NCBI RefSeq assembly: GCF_001953885.1
Contig: NZ_MQUS01000001.1
Location: 186,001-250,000, forward strand
DNA: 64,000 nt
Source of the DNA: Streptomyces sp. IMTB 2501
GTDB taxonomy: Bacteria > Actinomycetota > Actinomycetes > Streptomycetales > Streptomycetaceae
Direction of reading: 5' to 3'
Part shown: piece by piece, positions 46,731 through 55,794 of the stretch
Numbering within the stretch: position 1 is the stretch's first letter
Layout: every line of letters begins with the position of its first letter
Made by a program: the position numbers and the translations under genes
Notes under the pieces: generated by a model
What the model was told of the DNA's origin: nothing
The model's input: the letters and a program-made list of their open reading frames with translations, nothing else
Database searches by the model: none

Positions 46731-46760
46731 TTGACCCTCCGTATTGGTCCATACCAAAAT
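46731..46760 (+). promoter_or_regulatory. Promoter with DasR/GntR-like operator for the orphan binding protein
   Basis: TTGACC (46731-46736) and CAAAAT (46755-46760) form a -35/-10 pair at 18 bases. The spacer and -10 are covered by ATTGGTCCATACCAAA (46743-46758), an inverted repeat (TTGGT-N4-ACCAA) matching the DasR site ACTGGTCTAGACCAAT at 12 of 16 bases. A repressor bound here would block RNA polymerase. Confidence 0.6.
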
Positions 46761-46850
46761 CCAGCACACCCGTACGAGCGTCCCGCTCGTCCCCCCACGT
46801 CGGGCCCCCACCCCTGTCCGCACCCTTCGCCAGACAGAACAGGACCCTTC

Positions 46851-48104
46851 GTGAGACGTCGTCTGCTCGCCCTCGTGTGTGTCACCGGTTCCCTCGTGAG
46901 CGCCTGCGGGATGCTCCCGGGCGAGCACGAGCGCAAGACCGTCACCGTATGGCTGATGAAGGACAGCGCTTCCAAGGACTTTCTCCAGCGCTTCACCGAG
47001 GACTTCGAACGCACCCACAAGGACCTGCGCCTCGACATCCGTATCCAGGACTGGACCGGCATCGTCGACAAGGTCCGCAGGGCCCTCACCGACGACTCCG
47101 GCGACGGACCCGACGTCATCGAGGTCGGCAACACCCAGGTACCGCTGTACGCCGACGGCGGCCGGCTCGCCGACCTCACGCTGGAGTCGATGCGCGACTG
47201 GGGTCAGGACCAGTGGCTGCCGGGTCTCGCCGAGCCCGGAAAGGACGGCAACGCGCAGTACGGGATCCCCTGGTACGCGGCCAACCGCGTCGTGATCTAC
47301 CGGAAGGACCTGTTCGGGGCAGCCGGCATCACCCGCCCGCCGAAGACCCGCGAGGAGTGGCTCGCGGACACGGAACGGCTCAACTCCGGTGGGAATCAGG
47401 GTATTTACCTCGCCGGACAGGACTGGTACACCCTCTCCGGGTTCATCTGGGACGAGGGCGGTGACCTCGCCCGGCTGAAGGACTACAAGTGGGAGGGCGC
47501 TCTCGACACCCCGGCCGCGCTGCGCGGCATGGACTTCTACCGGCGGCTGCAGGCGCAGGGCCGGGGCCCGGCGGGCGCCGACGAGGAACACCCGCCCCAG
47601 GCCGGGGTGTTCGCCGGCGGCAAGGTGGCACAGATCGTCGGCGTACCGGGACTCGCCCAGGCGATCGTGCGGCAGAACCCGGACCTGAAAGGCAAGCTGG
47701 GCTTCTTCCCGGTGCCCGGGAAGACCGCCGTACGGCCCGGCACCGTGTTCACCGGCGGTTCCGACCTCGTCGTCCCGGGCCGCACCCGGGACCAGTTCGC
47801 CGCGACCGCCGTCGTCGGGGCGCTCACCGGCGCCAAGTGGGACACCGAACTCGCCCGCACGATGAACTACGTGCCCAACAAGACCACGCTGGCGCGCGCG
47901 GTCGCGGGTGAGGAGGGGGTTGCCGCCATGGCCGCGGGCGCGGCGCACGGCCGGGCAACCCCCAGCACCCCTCAGTGGGCCGACGTCGAGGCCGACAACC
48001 CGATCAAGGAGTACATGACCCGGGTGCTGAACGGAGCGGACCCGGCCACGGAGGCCCGCCGGGCCTCCGCCGAGATCACCGAGAAGCTCACGCCGGACGT
48101 CTGA
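46851..48104 (+). CDS. Extracellular sugar-binding lipoprotein of ABC transporter type, orphan (417 aa)
   Basis: A family-1 solute-binding protein. The lipoprotein signal ends in LVSAC. The binding fold shows KTVTVWLMKDSASKDFLQRF, GPDVIEVGNTQVPLYADGG, GIPWYAANRVVIYRKDLF and FTGGSDLVVPGRT. The GTG at 46851 has AGGA upstream and gives a normal signal peptide; a longer frame is open. No permease or ATPase genes adjoin it; the next gene is the convergent egtD, one base away. It may feed a shared transporter, as chito-oligosaccharide binding proteins do in Streptomyces. The operator suggests control by aminosugar metabolism. Confidence 0.88.
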   Translation: MRRRLLALVCVTGSLVSACGMLPGEHERKTVTVWLMKDSASKDFLQRFTEDFERTHKDLRLDIRIQDWTGIVDKVRRALTDDSGDGPDVIEVGNTQVPLYADGGRLADLTLESMRDWGQDQWLPGLAEPGKDGNAQYGIPWYAANRVVIYRKDLFGAAGITRPPKTREEWLADTERLNSGGNQGIYLAGQDWYTLSGFIWDEGGDLARLKDYKWEGALDTPAALRGMDFYRRLQAQGRGPAGADEEHPPQAGVFAGGKVAQIVGVPGLAQAIVRQNPDLKGKLGFFPVPGKTAVRPGTVFTGGSDLVVPGRTRDQFAATAVVGALTGAKWDTELARTMNYVPNKTTLARAVAGEEGVAAMAAGAAHGRATPSTPQWADVEADNPIKEYMTRVLNGADPATEARRASAEITEKLTPDV

Positions 48105-48105
48105 C

Positions 48106-49065
48106 TCAGCGCACCACGCTCAGCGACAGCGCGAAGCGGCTCTGTGCGTCCGTCAACCAGTGGGTCAACTCCAGCCCGGCGGCCGCCAGTTCGGCGGTCA
48201 CGCCGTCCCTGCGGAACTTGGCCGACACCTCGGTGCGCAGTTCCTCGCCCGCCGCGAAGTCCACGGCGAGGTCCAGGGCGGGCACCTTCACGGTCTGCGC
48301 GACACGCGAGCGCAGCCGCATCTCGATCCACTCCCGCTCGGTGTCCCACAGCGCCACGTGGTCGAAGGCGTCCGGGTCGAAGTCGGCGCCGAGTTCGCGG
48401 TCGACGACGGCCAGCACGTTCTTGTTGAACGCGGCCGTCACCCCGGCCGCGTCGTCGTACGCCCGGACCAGCACCTGCTCGTCCTTGACCAGGTCCGTGC
48501 CGAGCAGCAGCCCGTCGCCCGGCGCGAGCAGCGAGCGCACGGAGAACAGGAACTTCGCGCGCTCGTCGGGCAGCAGGTTGCCGATCGTGCCACCGAGGAA
48601 CGCCAGCAACCGGGGTCCGGGGGTGGCGGGCAGGGTGAGCGGGGCGGTGAAATCCGCGATCAGCGCATGGACTTCGAGGTCCGGGTGGTCCTCGACGAGG
48701 GCCTGCCCGGCCTGGGTGAGGGCGCTCTCGCTGACGTCCACCGGGACGTACGCCGAGGGCGCGAGCGCCTCCAGGAGATAGCGGGTCTTCTCGGAGGAGC
48801 CCGAGCCGAGTTCGATCAGCGTCCGGGCGCCGCTCGCCGTGGCGATCTCGCCGGACCGGGTGGCCAGGATCTCCCGCTCGGCGCGGGTGGGGTAGTACTC
48901 GGGCAGCTCGGTGATCTGCTCGAACAACTCGCTGCCGCGCGCGTCGTAGAACCACTTGGGCGGCAGCCACTTGGGATGGACGGTGAGGCCGTTCCGGACG
49001 TCGGCGCGCAGCGCGGCGTCCGTCGCGTCCTCGGGGAGGGTGCGGGTGACAAGAAGGGGGCTCAC
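48106..49065 (-). CDS. egtD: EgtD histidine N-alpha-methyltransferase (319 aa)
   Basis: Adds three methyl groups to histidine to give hercynine, the first committed ergothioneine step. Methyltransferase motif I is TLIELGSGSSEKTRYLLEAL (about 57-76). The N-terminal WLPPKWFYDARGSELFEQITELPEYYPTRAE block is typical of EgtD. The ATG at 49065 overlaps the egtC stop (ATGA). Last gene of egtABCD. Confidence 0.95.
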   Translation of the reverse strand: MSPLLVTRTLPEDATDAALRADVRNGLTVHPKWLPPKWFYDARGSELFEQITELPEYYPTRAEREILATRSGEIATASGARTLIELGSGSSEKTRYLLEALAPSAYVPVDVSESALTQAGQALVEDHPDLEVHALIADFTAPLTLPATPGPRLLAFLGGTIGNLLPDERAKFLFSVRSLLAPGDGLLLGTDLVKDEQVLVRAYDDAAGVTAAFNKNVLAVVDRELGADFDPDAFDHVALWDTEREWIEMRLRSRVAQTVKVPALDLAVDFAAGEELRTEVSAKFRRDGVTAELAAAGLELTHWLTDAQSRFALSLSVVR

Positions 49066-49841
49066 GTACAGGGCTCCTTGGATGGTGCGGACGCCGGTTC
49101 CTCCAGTGGGGCGAGCAGCACGCCGGCGCGGCTCGCGGTGACCAGGGTGCGGTCGGGGACCTCCTGCCAGAGCGGATCGTCGTCGTACGGCTCGGAGGCC
49201 ACGACCGTGCTCCGGCCGGGCTCCGTGCGGTACCAGAGGCTGTCGCCCCAGGCGGTGGCGGCGATCTTCGCGCCGTCGGTCAGCAGCAGGTTGAGGCGGG
49301 AGGCCGGGGCCGCCCCGGCCAGCTGGCGAACCGTTTCGCCGAGGGCTTGGTCCAGTTCGTCACCGGAGCGCAGCCGGTGCAGGACCAGCGCCCAGACGAA
49401 CGCCGAGTCGGTACGGGCCTCCAGCGACAGCAGCTCGACCGGGGGCAGCCGGGACACCAGCGGGGCCGCCGAGTCGGGCCAGCCCGCGATGGCGCCGTTG
49501 TGGCTGAACAGCCACCGCCCCGACGCGAAGGGCGCCGCGGCCGCCTCGCCGTCCGCCGTCGCGGCCGTCGCGTCCCGTACGGCGGCGAGCACCGCAGCGG
49601 AGCGCACCACCCGCGTCAGGTCGGCGAAGGACAGGTCGGCCCAGATCGGCCCGGCCCGCCGGTAGCGCGCCGGGACGGGGTCGTCGGGGGCGTACCAACC
49701 GACCCCGAAACCATCGGCGTTGACCGTCCCGGAGCGCTGCCGCTGCGGCTCCCACGACTGGCGCACCAGACTGTGCGGGGGCTCGACGAGAAGCCGGCCG
49801 AGCGGCTCCTCGGGTCCCAGGTAGGCGAGATGACGGCACAT
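49062..49841 (-). CDS. egtC: EgtC class II glutamine amidotransferase (259 aa)
   Basis: Removes the gamma-glutamyl group from the sulfoxide intermediate in ergothioneine synthesis. The N-terminus MCRHLAYLG exposes the catalytic Cys2 after Met removal, which fixes the start at 49841. Further motifs are NADGFGVGWY, FSHNGAI and EARTDSAFVWAL. Its ATG overlaps the egtB stop. Confidence 0.94.
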   Translation of the reverse strand: MCRHLAYLGPEEPLGRLLVEPPHSLVRQSWEPQRQRSGTVNADGFGVGWYAPDDPVPARYRRAGPIWADLSFADLTRVVRSAAVLAAVRDATAATADGEAAAAPFASGRWLFSHNGAIAGWPDSAAPLVSRLPPVELLSLEARTDSAFVWALVLHRLRSGDELDQALGETVRQLAGAAPASRLNLLLTDGAKIAATAWGDSLWYRTEPGRSTVVASEPYDDDPLWQEVPDRTLVTASRAGVLLAPLEEPASAPSKEPCT

Positions 49842-51196
49842 CAGACGGCCTCCGAGCGTGCGGTGCGGAACCCGGAGAAGATCTGCCGCCGGATCGGATA
49901 GTCCCAGTTGCGGAACGTGCCACGGCAGGCCACCGCATCCACGGCGAACGAACCGCCCCGCAGCACCTTGTGGCCGGAGCCGAAGAACACCTCCGAGTAC
50001 TCCTTGTACGGGAAGGCCCGGAACCCCGGATACGGCAGGAAGTCGCTCGCCGTCCACTCCCATACGTCTCCGATCAACTGCCGCACGCCCAGCGGGGATT
50101 CACCGGCGGGATAGCTGCCGGCGGGGGCGGGCCTGAGGTGCCGCTGGCCCAGGTTGGCGTGTTCCGGCGCCGGGTCCGCGTCGCCCCACGGGTAGCGCAT
50201 CGAGCGGCCGGTGGCCGGGTCGTGCCGGGCGGCCTTCTCCCACTCCGTCTCGGTGGGCAGCCGGCGCCCGGCCCAGCGGGCGTAGGCGTCGGCCTCGTAC
50301 CAGCACACGTGCAGCACCGGCTCGTCGGGCGGCACCGCCTCGGTGACCCCGAAGCGGCGCCGCAGCCAGCGGTCGCCGTCGCGGCGCCAGAACTGCGGCG
50401 CCGTGATCGAGTGCCGTTTGATGTGCGTCCAGCCCTCCGGCGTCCACCAGCGCTCGGTGTCGTAGCCGCCGTCCTCGATGAACGCCTGGTACGCCGCGTT
50501 CGTCACCGGAGTCGTGTCGATCCAGAACGGCGCCACCTCCCGGACGTGCGCGGGGCGTTCGTTGTCCAGCGCCCAGGGCTCGGCCGAGGTGCCCATCGTG
50601 AACGGGCCGCCGGGGACCAGGACTTCGGCCGGGCCGGTGAACAGCGGGGCCGGCTCCGGGTCCGGGGCGGTCAGGGCCTGCGGGCCCTTTCTCAGCTGAT
50701 GGGTGATCAGCATGGTCTCGTCGTGCTGCTGTTCGTGCTGGGCGATCATCCCGAAGGCGAACCCGGCCTCGGTCAGCCGGGTGCCGTGGAAGTCCGCGCC
50801 CGCAAGCAGGTCCATGACCCGGCCGCGCACCTCGGCCGCGTAGTGGCGGGCCTCGGCGGGCGGCAGCAGTGGCAGCGAGGGCCGCTCGGCCCGCGGATGC
50901 TCGAAGGCGTCGTACAGGCCGTCGATCTCGGGCCGCATGGCGTCCCGGCCGCCGACCGCCCGGAGCAGCCACAGCTCCTCCTGGTTGCCGATGTGCGCGA
51001 GGTCCCATACGAGCGGGGACATCAGCGGCGAGTGCTGGGCGGTGAGGTCCGGGTCCTCGACGCAGCTGGTGAGCAGCGTGGTGCGGGCCCGGGCAGTGGT
51101 CAGCGAGGCGAGCGCGCGCTCGCGCAGCGCCTCGACGGCCGTCTGCGTCGGCCCTGTTGTCCCGGTCGTCGCGGTGTCGGTCTCGGGGGCGGTCAT
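49841..51196 (-). CDS. egtB: EgtB sulfoxide synthase (451 aa)
   Basis: Iron-dependent enzyme that joins hercynine to gamma-glutamylcysteine with oxygen. An N-terminal DinB-like domain carries the iron ligands (WDLAHIGNQEE and AQHEQQHDETM, the HxxxHxE pattern), and a C-terminal FGE-sulfatase domain begins at LVPGGPFTMGT. Late motifs LPTETEWEKAARHDP, GDVWEWTASDFLPYPGF and VLRGGSFAVD are present. The start at 51196 overlaps the egtA stop (ATGA). Confidence 0.95.
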   Translation of the reverse strand: MTAPETDTATTGTTGPTQTAVEALRERALASLTTARARTTLLTSCVEDPDLTAQHSPLMSPLVWDLAHIGNQEELWLLRAVGGRDAMRPEIDGLYDAFEHPRAERPSLPLLPPAEARHYAAEVRGRVMDLLAGADFHGTRLTEAGFAFGMIAQHEQQHDETMLITHQLRKGPQALTAPDPEPAPLFTGPAEVLVPGGPFTMGTSAEPWALDNERPAHVREVAPFWIDTTPVTNAAYQAFIEDGGYDTERWWTPEGWTHIKRHSITAPQFWRRDGDRWLRRRFGVTEAVPPDEPVLHVCWYEADAYARWAGRRLPTETEWEKAARHDPATGRSMRYPWGDADPAPEHANLGQRHLRPAPAGSYPAGESPLGVRQLIGDVWEWTASDFLPYPGFRAFPYKEYSEVFFGSGHKVLRGGSFAVDAVACRGTFRNWDYPIRRQIFSGFRTARSEAV

Positions 51197-52542
51197 GTAC
51201 GGATGTCCTTCCTCCCGCGGGCGGTGGGGGTGCCTCCGGTACGGCCGGGCCGGGACTGCGGCGGTTCGCCGCCGTCCAGCCGGTCCAGCAGGTCGTCGGC
51301 CGGGCAGCGGCCCCGGGCGACATAGCGTTCCCGGTACGCGGCCACCGCCTCGCTCACCTCGTCGGTGGCGCCGAGCCGGGGCAGGGCCTCCAGCGCCGCC
51401 GCGAAACACACGTCGGCGACCTCGCGCAGCTCCGGGTCGGCGAGCCCGGATCGGGCCGCGTCGGTCCACAGGGGGTTGTGCGGGGCGGGCAGGTTCAGGG
51501 CCCGCTCCGCGAGCGGTTTCACGCTCCGGTAGGCCGTCTCGGCGGCCTGCGGATCGTCGAACAGCGCCGCCGTCACCGCGACCGGCACGATCCAGCCGTC
51601 GTCGCCGGGCTGCGCGTCGATCATGCGCAGCTCCAGATGACCGCGCGGCCGGACCGGCGGGAACAGGGTGGTGAGGTGATAGTCCAGGTCCGCCCGGGTG
51701 GGCGGCCGGGGCGACCGGGAACGGGTCCACTCCCGGAAGGTGAGCCCCTGCGGCACGTCCCACGGCCCGCTGTCCCGCCGTACACACATCACCGGCGAGT
51801 CCAGCACATGCCGGGCCCAGGCGGCCCTCGGCTCGCCGTCCAGCGGGGGAGCGCCCGCGCGGCCGGCGCCGATCTCCATCCACATCAGCTGCCGGGTGGA
51901 CTGCCAGCCCGTGGGCTCGTGGCCGAGCAACGGGGAGTTGGCGAACGCGGCCACCAGGACCGCCCCGAGCTGATGCGCCAGCCACCAGCGGCGAGCGTGC
52001 CCGAGCGGACCGGGTTCCTCGTGGCCCGCGTCCACGCACACCTGCACGGAGGCGGAGGCGCACATCATGTGGCGGCCCGCCGGACCGGCGCGGTCCAGGC
52101 ACGTCTCCATCGCGTCGTAGCGCGGCTCGTGCAGGAACCTGCGGGGTCTGTGCCAGGGGTCGTGGCCGATGCCGACCAGACCGAGGCCCTCCGCGGCGAG
52201 GACGGCGCGGACGGTGTCCAGATCGGCGGAGACCGTGCCTACGCACTCCATCAGGGAGGCGGCGGGGGGCGAGCTCAACTCCAGCTGGCCGCCGGGTTCT
52301 ACGGTGAGCGGCGACCGCAGGGGCACGGCCCGCAGTGCCGCGTAGGCGGTCTTGAGTCGTTCGGGTGTCACGGGGAGCTGCGGCGTCCGCAGCTCATGGA
52401 TGAGCCACTCCAGTTCCACACCGAGCACGCGGGGCGGCCCGGTCTTGAAGCAGATGCCCCGGACCAGGGCCTCCACCTCGGCTTCGGTGACGGCGGTGCG
52501 GTGGTCCGTACAGTCGCCACCGTCACTTTGCGAATCGGACAT
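51193..52542 (-). CDS. egtA: EgtA glutamate-cysteine ligase (449 aa)
   Basis: Makes gamma-glutamylcysteine for ergothioneine. Motifs of the GCS2-like family are VLGVELEWLIHELRTP, TVEPGGQLELSSPP, GRHMMCASASVQVCVD and GHLELRMIDAQPGDDGW. The start at 52542 is decided by a perfect AGGAGG eight bases upstream, although the frame is open for 33 codons more. First gene of a tightly overlapping egtABCD operon. From memory this equals SCO0910-SCO0913. Confidence 0.94.
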   Translation of the reverse strand: MSDSQSDGGDCTDHRTAVTEAEVEALVRGICFKTGPPRVLGVELEWLIHELRTPQLPVTPERLKTAYAALRAVPLRSPLTVEPGGQLELSSPPAASLMECVGTVSADLDTVRAVLAAEGLGLVGIGHDPWHRPRRFLHEPRYDAMETCLDRAGPAGRHMMCASASVQVCVDAGHEEPGPLGHARRWWLAHQLGAVLVAAFANSPLLGHEPTGWQSTRQLMWMEIGAGRAGAPPLDGEPRAAWARHVLDSPVMCVRRDSGPWDVPQGLTFREWTRSRSPRPPTRADLDYHLTTLFPPVRPRGHLELRMIDAQPGDDGWIVPVAVTAALFDDPQAAETAYRSVKPLAERALNLPAPHNPLWTDAARSGLADPELREVADVCFAAALEALPRLGATDEVSEAVAAYRERYVARGRCPADDLLDRLDGGEPPQSRPGRTGGTPTARGRKDIRT

Positions 52543-52760
52543 GTCGGGATCCTCCTGAGATTCCACCATGCCACCGACCCGGTGTGATCGTCGGGCCGGG
52601 CACACACGGGTTCCACCCAAGACCCTCGAGCCGATTCGCACAAGGGTGCCCCGTGGGACGTTCTGGTTCGGTCACCTCCGTTTCCCTACGTGTTTGCGGA
52701 CCGTTCCGGGGGTGCGAAACTCCGTTGCACCGCATCACCAGCATCACCCAGGATGCGTGC

Positions 52761-52823
52761 ATGAGCACGACGGGGGAGACCGCGCCGGCCGCGGACACGG
52801 TGCCGACGGGGGTGGCGCCGTGA
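52761..52823 (+). CDS. Possible 20-aa upstream ORF coupled to the PARG gene
   Basis: Reads MSTTGETAPAADTVPTGVAP. Its TGA overlaps the GTG start of the next gene (GTGA). AGGATG lies a few bases upstream. It could be a leader peptide that couples translation, or an untranslated stretch. Low confidence. Confidence 0.3.
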   Translation: MSTTGETAPAADTVPTGVAP

Positions 52824-53629
52824 GCGCGCGCCTGCGCGGGATCGCCGCGGAGACGGAACAGATCGTGGCGGCGGGTCGCTATCGCTCGCCGGACGGCCGG
52901 GAGGTGTCCCTCGCGGCCCGGACCGAGGCCGCCCGGGCCGGTACGCGGATGTTCGGCCCCGAGCCGGTGCCGGTGCCCACCGACGGGGATGTGGAGCCGT
53001 TCTTCGAGGTCACCGGCGAAAGCAGCCTGGAGGCCGCCCGCCGGCTGGCCGCCGCTCCGGTCGCGGTCCTGAACTTCGCCTCGGCCCGGAATCCGGGCGG
53101 CGGCTATCTCAACGGCGCGCAGGCCCAGGAGGAGGCCCTGTGCCGTGCCTCCGCGCTGCACACCTGCCTGCTGACGGCCCGCTCCTTCTACGACCACCAC
53201 CGCGCCCACCGCGACCCGTTCTACACGGACCGGGTGATCCACTCACCGGCCGTCCCGGTCTTCCGCGACGACCGGGGCCGGCTGCTGCCCGAGCCGTACC
53301 TCGCGGGCTTCCTGACCGCGGCCGCCCCCAACGCGGGCGTCGTACGGCGAACGGAACCGGACCGCGCCGCCGAACTGCCCGGCGCCCTCGCGGCACGGGC
53401 CGAGCGGGTGCTGGAGACGGCCGCCGCTCACGGATACCTCCGGCTGGTGCTCGGCGCCTGGGGCTGCGGAGTGTTCCAGAACGACCCGGCGCAGGTCGCG
53501 GGCGCGTTCCGGGCGCTGCTCGGCCCCGGCGGCCGGTTCGCCCGCACCTTCGAGCACGTGGTGTTCGGGGTGCTGGACCGGACACCGGGCACGGTCGTGC
53601 GGGAGGCGTTCACCCGGGCCTTTCCCTGA
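52820..53629 (+). CDS. Microbial-type poly(ADP-ribose) glycohydrolase, TIGR02452 family (269 aa)
   Basis: Probably removes ADP-ribose from proteins or nucleic acids. The PARG signature, a GGG stretch followed by QEE, is present as NPGGGYLNGAQAQEEALCRAS, with both catalytic glutamates. The macrodomain fold continues with VIHSPAVPVFRDDRGRL and LRLVLGAWGCGVFQNDPAQVAGAF. The GTG start at 52820 is inferred; the N-terminal family region begins there. Upstream, GTTT-N14-GGGTGC is one mismatch from the sigma-B consensus. The matching ADP-ribosyltransferase is not in the window. Confidence 0.88.
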   Translation: MSARLRGIAAETEQIVAAGRYRSPDGREVSLAARTEAARAGTRMFGPEPVPVPTDGDVEPFFEVTGESSLEAARRLAAAPVAVLNFASARNPGGGYLNGAQAQEEALCRASALHTCLLTARSFYDHHRAHRDPFYTDRVIHSPAVPVFRDDRGRLLPEPYLAGFLTAAAPNAGVVRRTEPDRAAELPGALAARAERVLETAAAHGYLRLVLGAWGCGVFQNDPAQVAGAFRALLGPGGRFARTFEHVVFGVLDRTPGTVVREAFTRAFP

Positions 53630-53701
53630 GGCCCGGGCCGGTGCACCGTAAGACCGGGGCCGCCGGCGCCGTAAGTCCCGGGCCGGCGCGCCGTACGCCG
53701 G

Positions 53702-54148
53702 TCAGGTCCAGCCGTAGCGCTCGTGCAGTCGCTGCCGGACCAGATTGAACCGCATCCGGTCCAGCGCGCACGCCTCACGGCGCATGCCCTCCTCGTGCAG
53801 CCGCAGCACCCGGTCCACGTCCACCCACGAGTCCCGGTCCGACCGGTCCCACGGCCCGCTGCCGATCGCCACATAGTCCCGGTCGCCGTCATGCCGCTTA
53901 CTGGTCAGCTGTACGGCGAGGAGGGTGCCGGCCGCCTCCCGTGCGACGACCAGCACCGGGCGGTCCTTGCCCCGGCCGTCGTTCTCCTCGAACGGCACCC
54001 AGGTCCACACGATCTCGCCGGGGTCGGGGTCGCCGTCATGGGCCGGGGAGTACTCGGTGCGCACCCGGCCGACCTCGCGCGGGTCGGCCTCGGTGGTCGC
54101 GTGGCGGCCGTACCGGCCGGGGACGTTCTCATCGGTAAACGTGGTCAC
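53702..54148 (-). CDS. PemK/MazF-like protein without antitoxin (148 aa)
   Basis: A MazF-fold protein by GEIVWTWVPFEENDGRGKDRPVLVVAR and TLLAVQLTSKRHD, the beta-barrel core of RNA-cleaving toxins. It is extended at the N-terminus by about 45 residues (YGRHATTEADPREVGRVRTEYSPA) and at the C-terminus by a region that includes DSWVDVDRVLRLHEEGMRREA. No antitoxin gene adjoins it on either side. Actinobacteria carry many such orphan PemK-like proteins, so toxicity cannot be assumed. Confidence 0.8.
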   Translation of the reverse strand: MTTFTDENVPGRYGRHATTEADPREVGRVRTEYSPAHDGDPDPGEIVWTWVPFEENDGRGKDRPVLVVAREAAGTLLAVQLTSKRHDGDRDYVAIGSGPWDRSDRDSWVDVDRVLRLHEEGMRREACALDRMRFNLVRQRLHERYGWT

Positions 54149-54268
54149 GCAGGCACCCTAGTGGGCGGGTTCCGCGGGGCAAGGAGCGCCTGCCCTCCGA
54201 AGGCTGGAGGGGCCCGCAAGGGCAGTTCGGCAGTACAGGGAGGGGAGACGGAAGGCATGCGCACGCCG

Positions 54269-55690
54269 TCAGGCGGCCCGTGTTGTCGCTGTGGGCTCCG
54301 GCGGCCGCCGTTCGTGCCAGCGCAGCTCCGCCTCCAACTGGGCGGCGACGGACACCAGCAGTGGTTCGCTGTCGGCGGGGCCGAGCAGCTGCGCACCCAC
54401 CGGCAGGCCGTCATGCACGAACCCGGCGGGCACGTTGACCCCCGGCCAGCCCAGCACGTTCCACGGCCAGGCGTACGGACACGCGGCGATCATCGCGCGG
54501 TCCGTGGCCAGCCCGCGCAGCCGGTACAGGGCCCCTATCCGGGGCGGGGGAGCGGCCGTCGTGGGCGCGAGGATCACGTCGTAACGCCCGAAGAACCCGC
54601 CGATGCGCCGGTGCAGCACCGCCTCGGCGCGCCGGGCCGCCCGCAGCGGGGCCCCGCCGAGCAGTCGGCCGAGCCGGGCCGCGTCCCGGGTGCGCGGATC
54701 GAGCAGCGCCGGATCGGGGGCCTCGCGGACCCGCTCGGCGATCCCGGCGGTGGCACGCGGCACGAAGGTCAGTCCGATCTGCCCGTACGGCGGATCGGCC
54801 TCCTCCACCTCGTGCCCCAACGCGGCAAGTCTGTCGGCGAGTTGGACGACCCGAGTGCGGATCTCCGGGTCCAGCCGGGCCGGTACGGCGGTGAACGGCG
54901 GCTTCAGGGAGAGGGCGATGCGCAGCCGGCCCGGGTCGCGGCCGACCGCGTCCGCCACCGTCAGCGCGGTCGGCCGGTGCGGGTCCCGGAGGTGGTTGCC
55001 GCTCGCCGCGTCCAGCAGCAGGGCCGCGTCGGCGACCGTCCAGGCGAGGGTGCCGTTGACCGTGATGCCCTGAAAGGACTCTCCGTGCGGCCAGGTCGAG
55101 ATACGGCCGCGCTGCGGCTTGATGCCGATCAGACCGGTCCACGAGGCCGGTATGCGCACCGAGCCGGCGCCGTCGGAGCCGAGCGCGGCGGGGACCAGCC
55201 CGGCGGCGACGGCGGCGGCCGAACCCCCGGACGAACCCCCGGGTGTGTGCCCGGTGTGCCACGGATTGCGGGTGTCCCCGAACGCCGGGCCCTCGGTGAA
55301 CGGCCACTGCCCCAGCTCGCATGTGTTGGTCTTGCCGACGATCACGGCCCCGGCCGCGCGCAGCCGTCGTACCGCCTCCCCGTCCTCGGTGACCGGCGGG
55401 AACGTGCCCGGGCAGCCGAACGCGGTCGGCTCCCCGGCCACGTCCGTGTCGTCCTTCACCGCCACCGGCACCCCGAGCAGCGGACGCCGCTCACCGGATG
55501 CCAACTCCCGGTCGGCGGCGTCCGCTTCGGCGAGCGCGGCCTCGGCCCGCACGATCCGGAAGGCGTTCAACGTCCCCTGGGTGGCCTCGATCCGGGCCAG
55601 CGCCCGTTCCACCAGTGCACGGGAGGTCGCCTCCCCGGCGGCGAGCGCACGCCGGGTCTCCACGAGACCGGCGGAAGGGTCGGTGGGCAT
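54269..55690 (-). CDS. Amidase of the amidase-signature family (473 aa)
   Basis: Hydrolyses an amide bond with the Ser-cisSer-Lys triad. The catalytic Lys is in GVPVAVKDDTDVAG, the Ser region is TPGGSSGGSAAAVAAGLVPAALGSDGAGSVRIPAS and the substrate region PQRGRISTWPHGESFQG follows. Length and layout are typical. No GatB or GatC gene is present, so it is not part of the tRNA amidotransferase. The substrate is unknown. Confidence 0.9.
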   Translation of the reverse strand: MPTDPSAGLVETRRALAAGEATSRALVERALARIEATQGTLNAFRIVRAEAALAEADAADRELASGERRPLLGVPVAVKDDTDVAGEPTAFGCPGTFPPVTEDGEAVRRLRAAGAVIVGKTNTCELGQWPFTEGPAFGDTRNPWHTGHTPGGSSGGSAAAVAAGLVPAALGSDGAGSVRIPASWTGLIGIKPQRGRISTWPHGESFQGITVNGTLAWTVADAALLLDAASGNHLRDPHRPTALTVADAVGRDPGRLRIALSLKPPFTAVPARLDPEIRTRVVQLADRLAALGHEVEEADPPYGQIGLTFVPRATAGIAERVREAPDPALLDPRTRDAARLGRLLGGAPLRAARRAEAVLHRRIGGFFGRYDVILAPTTAAPPPRIGALYRLRGLATDRAMIAACPYAWPWNVLGWPGVNVPAGFVHDGLPVGAQLLGPADSEPLLVSVAAQLEAELRWHERRPPEPTATTRAA

Positions 55691-55794
55691 GGGCGAGCAC
55701 CTCCGGGGGCTCCGGGAACGATGTCTACTGAACGGTAACGTCAGCGGGGGTACGGCCGTAGGGGTTTCGCCCGGATGTCTTCAGCGGCGGTGCC

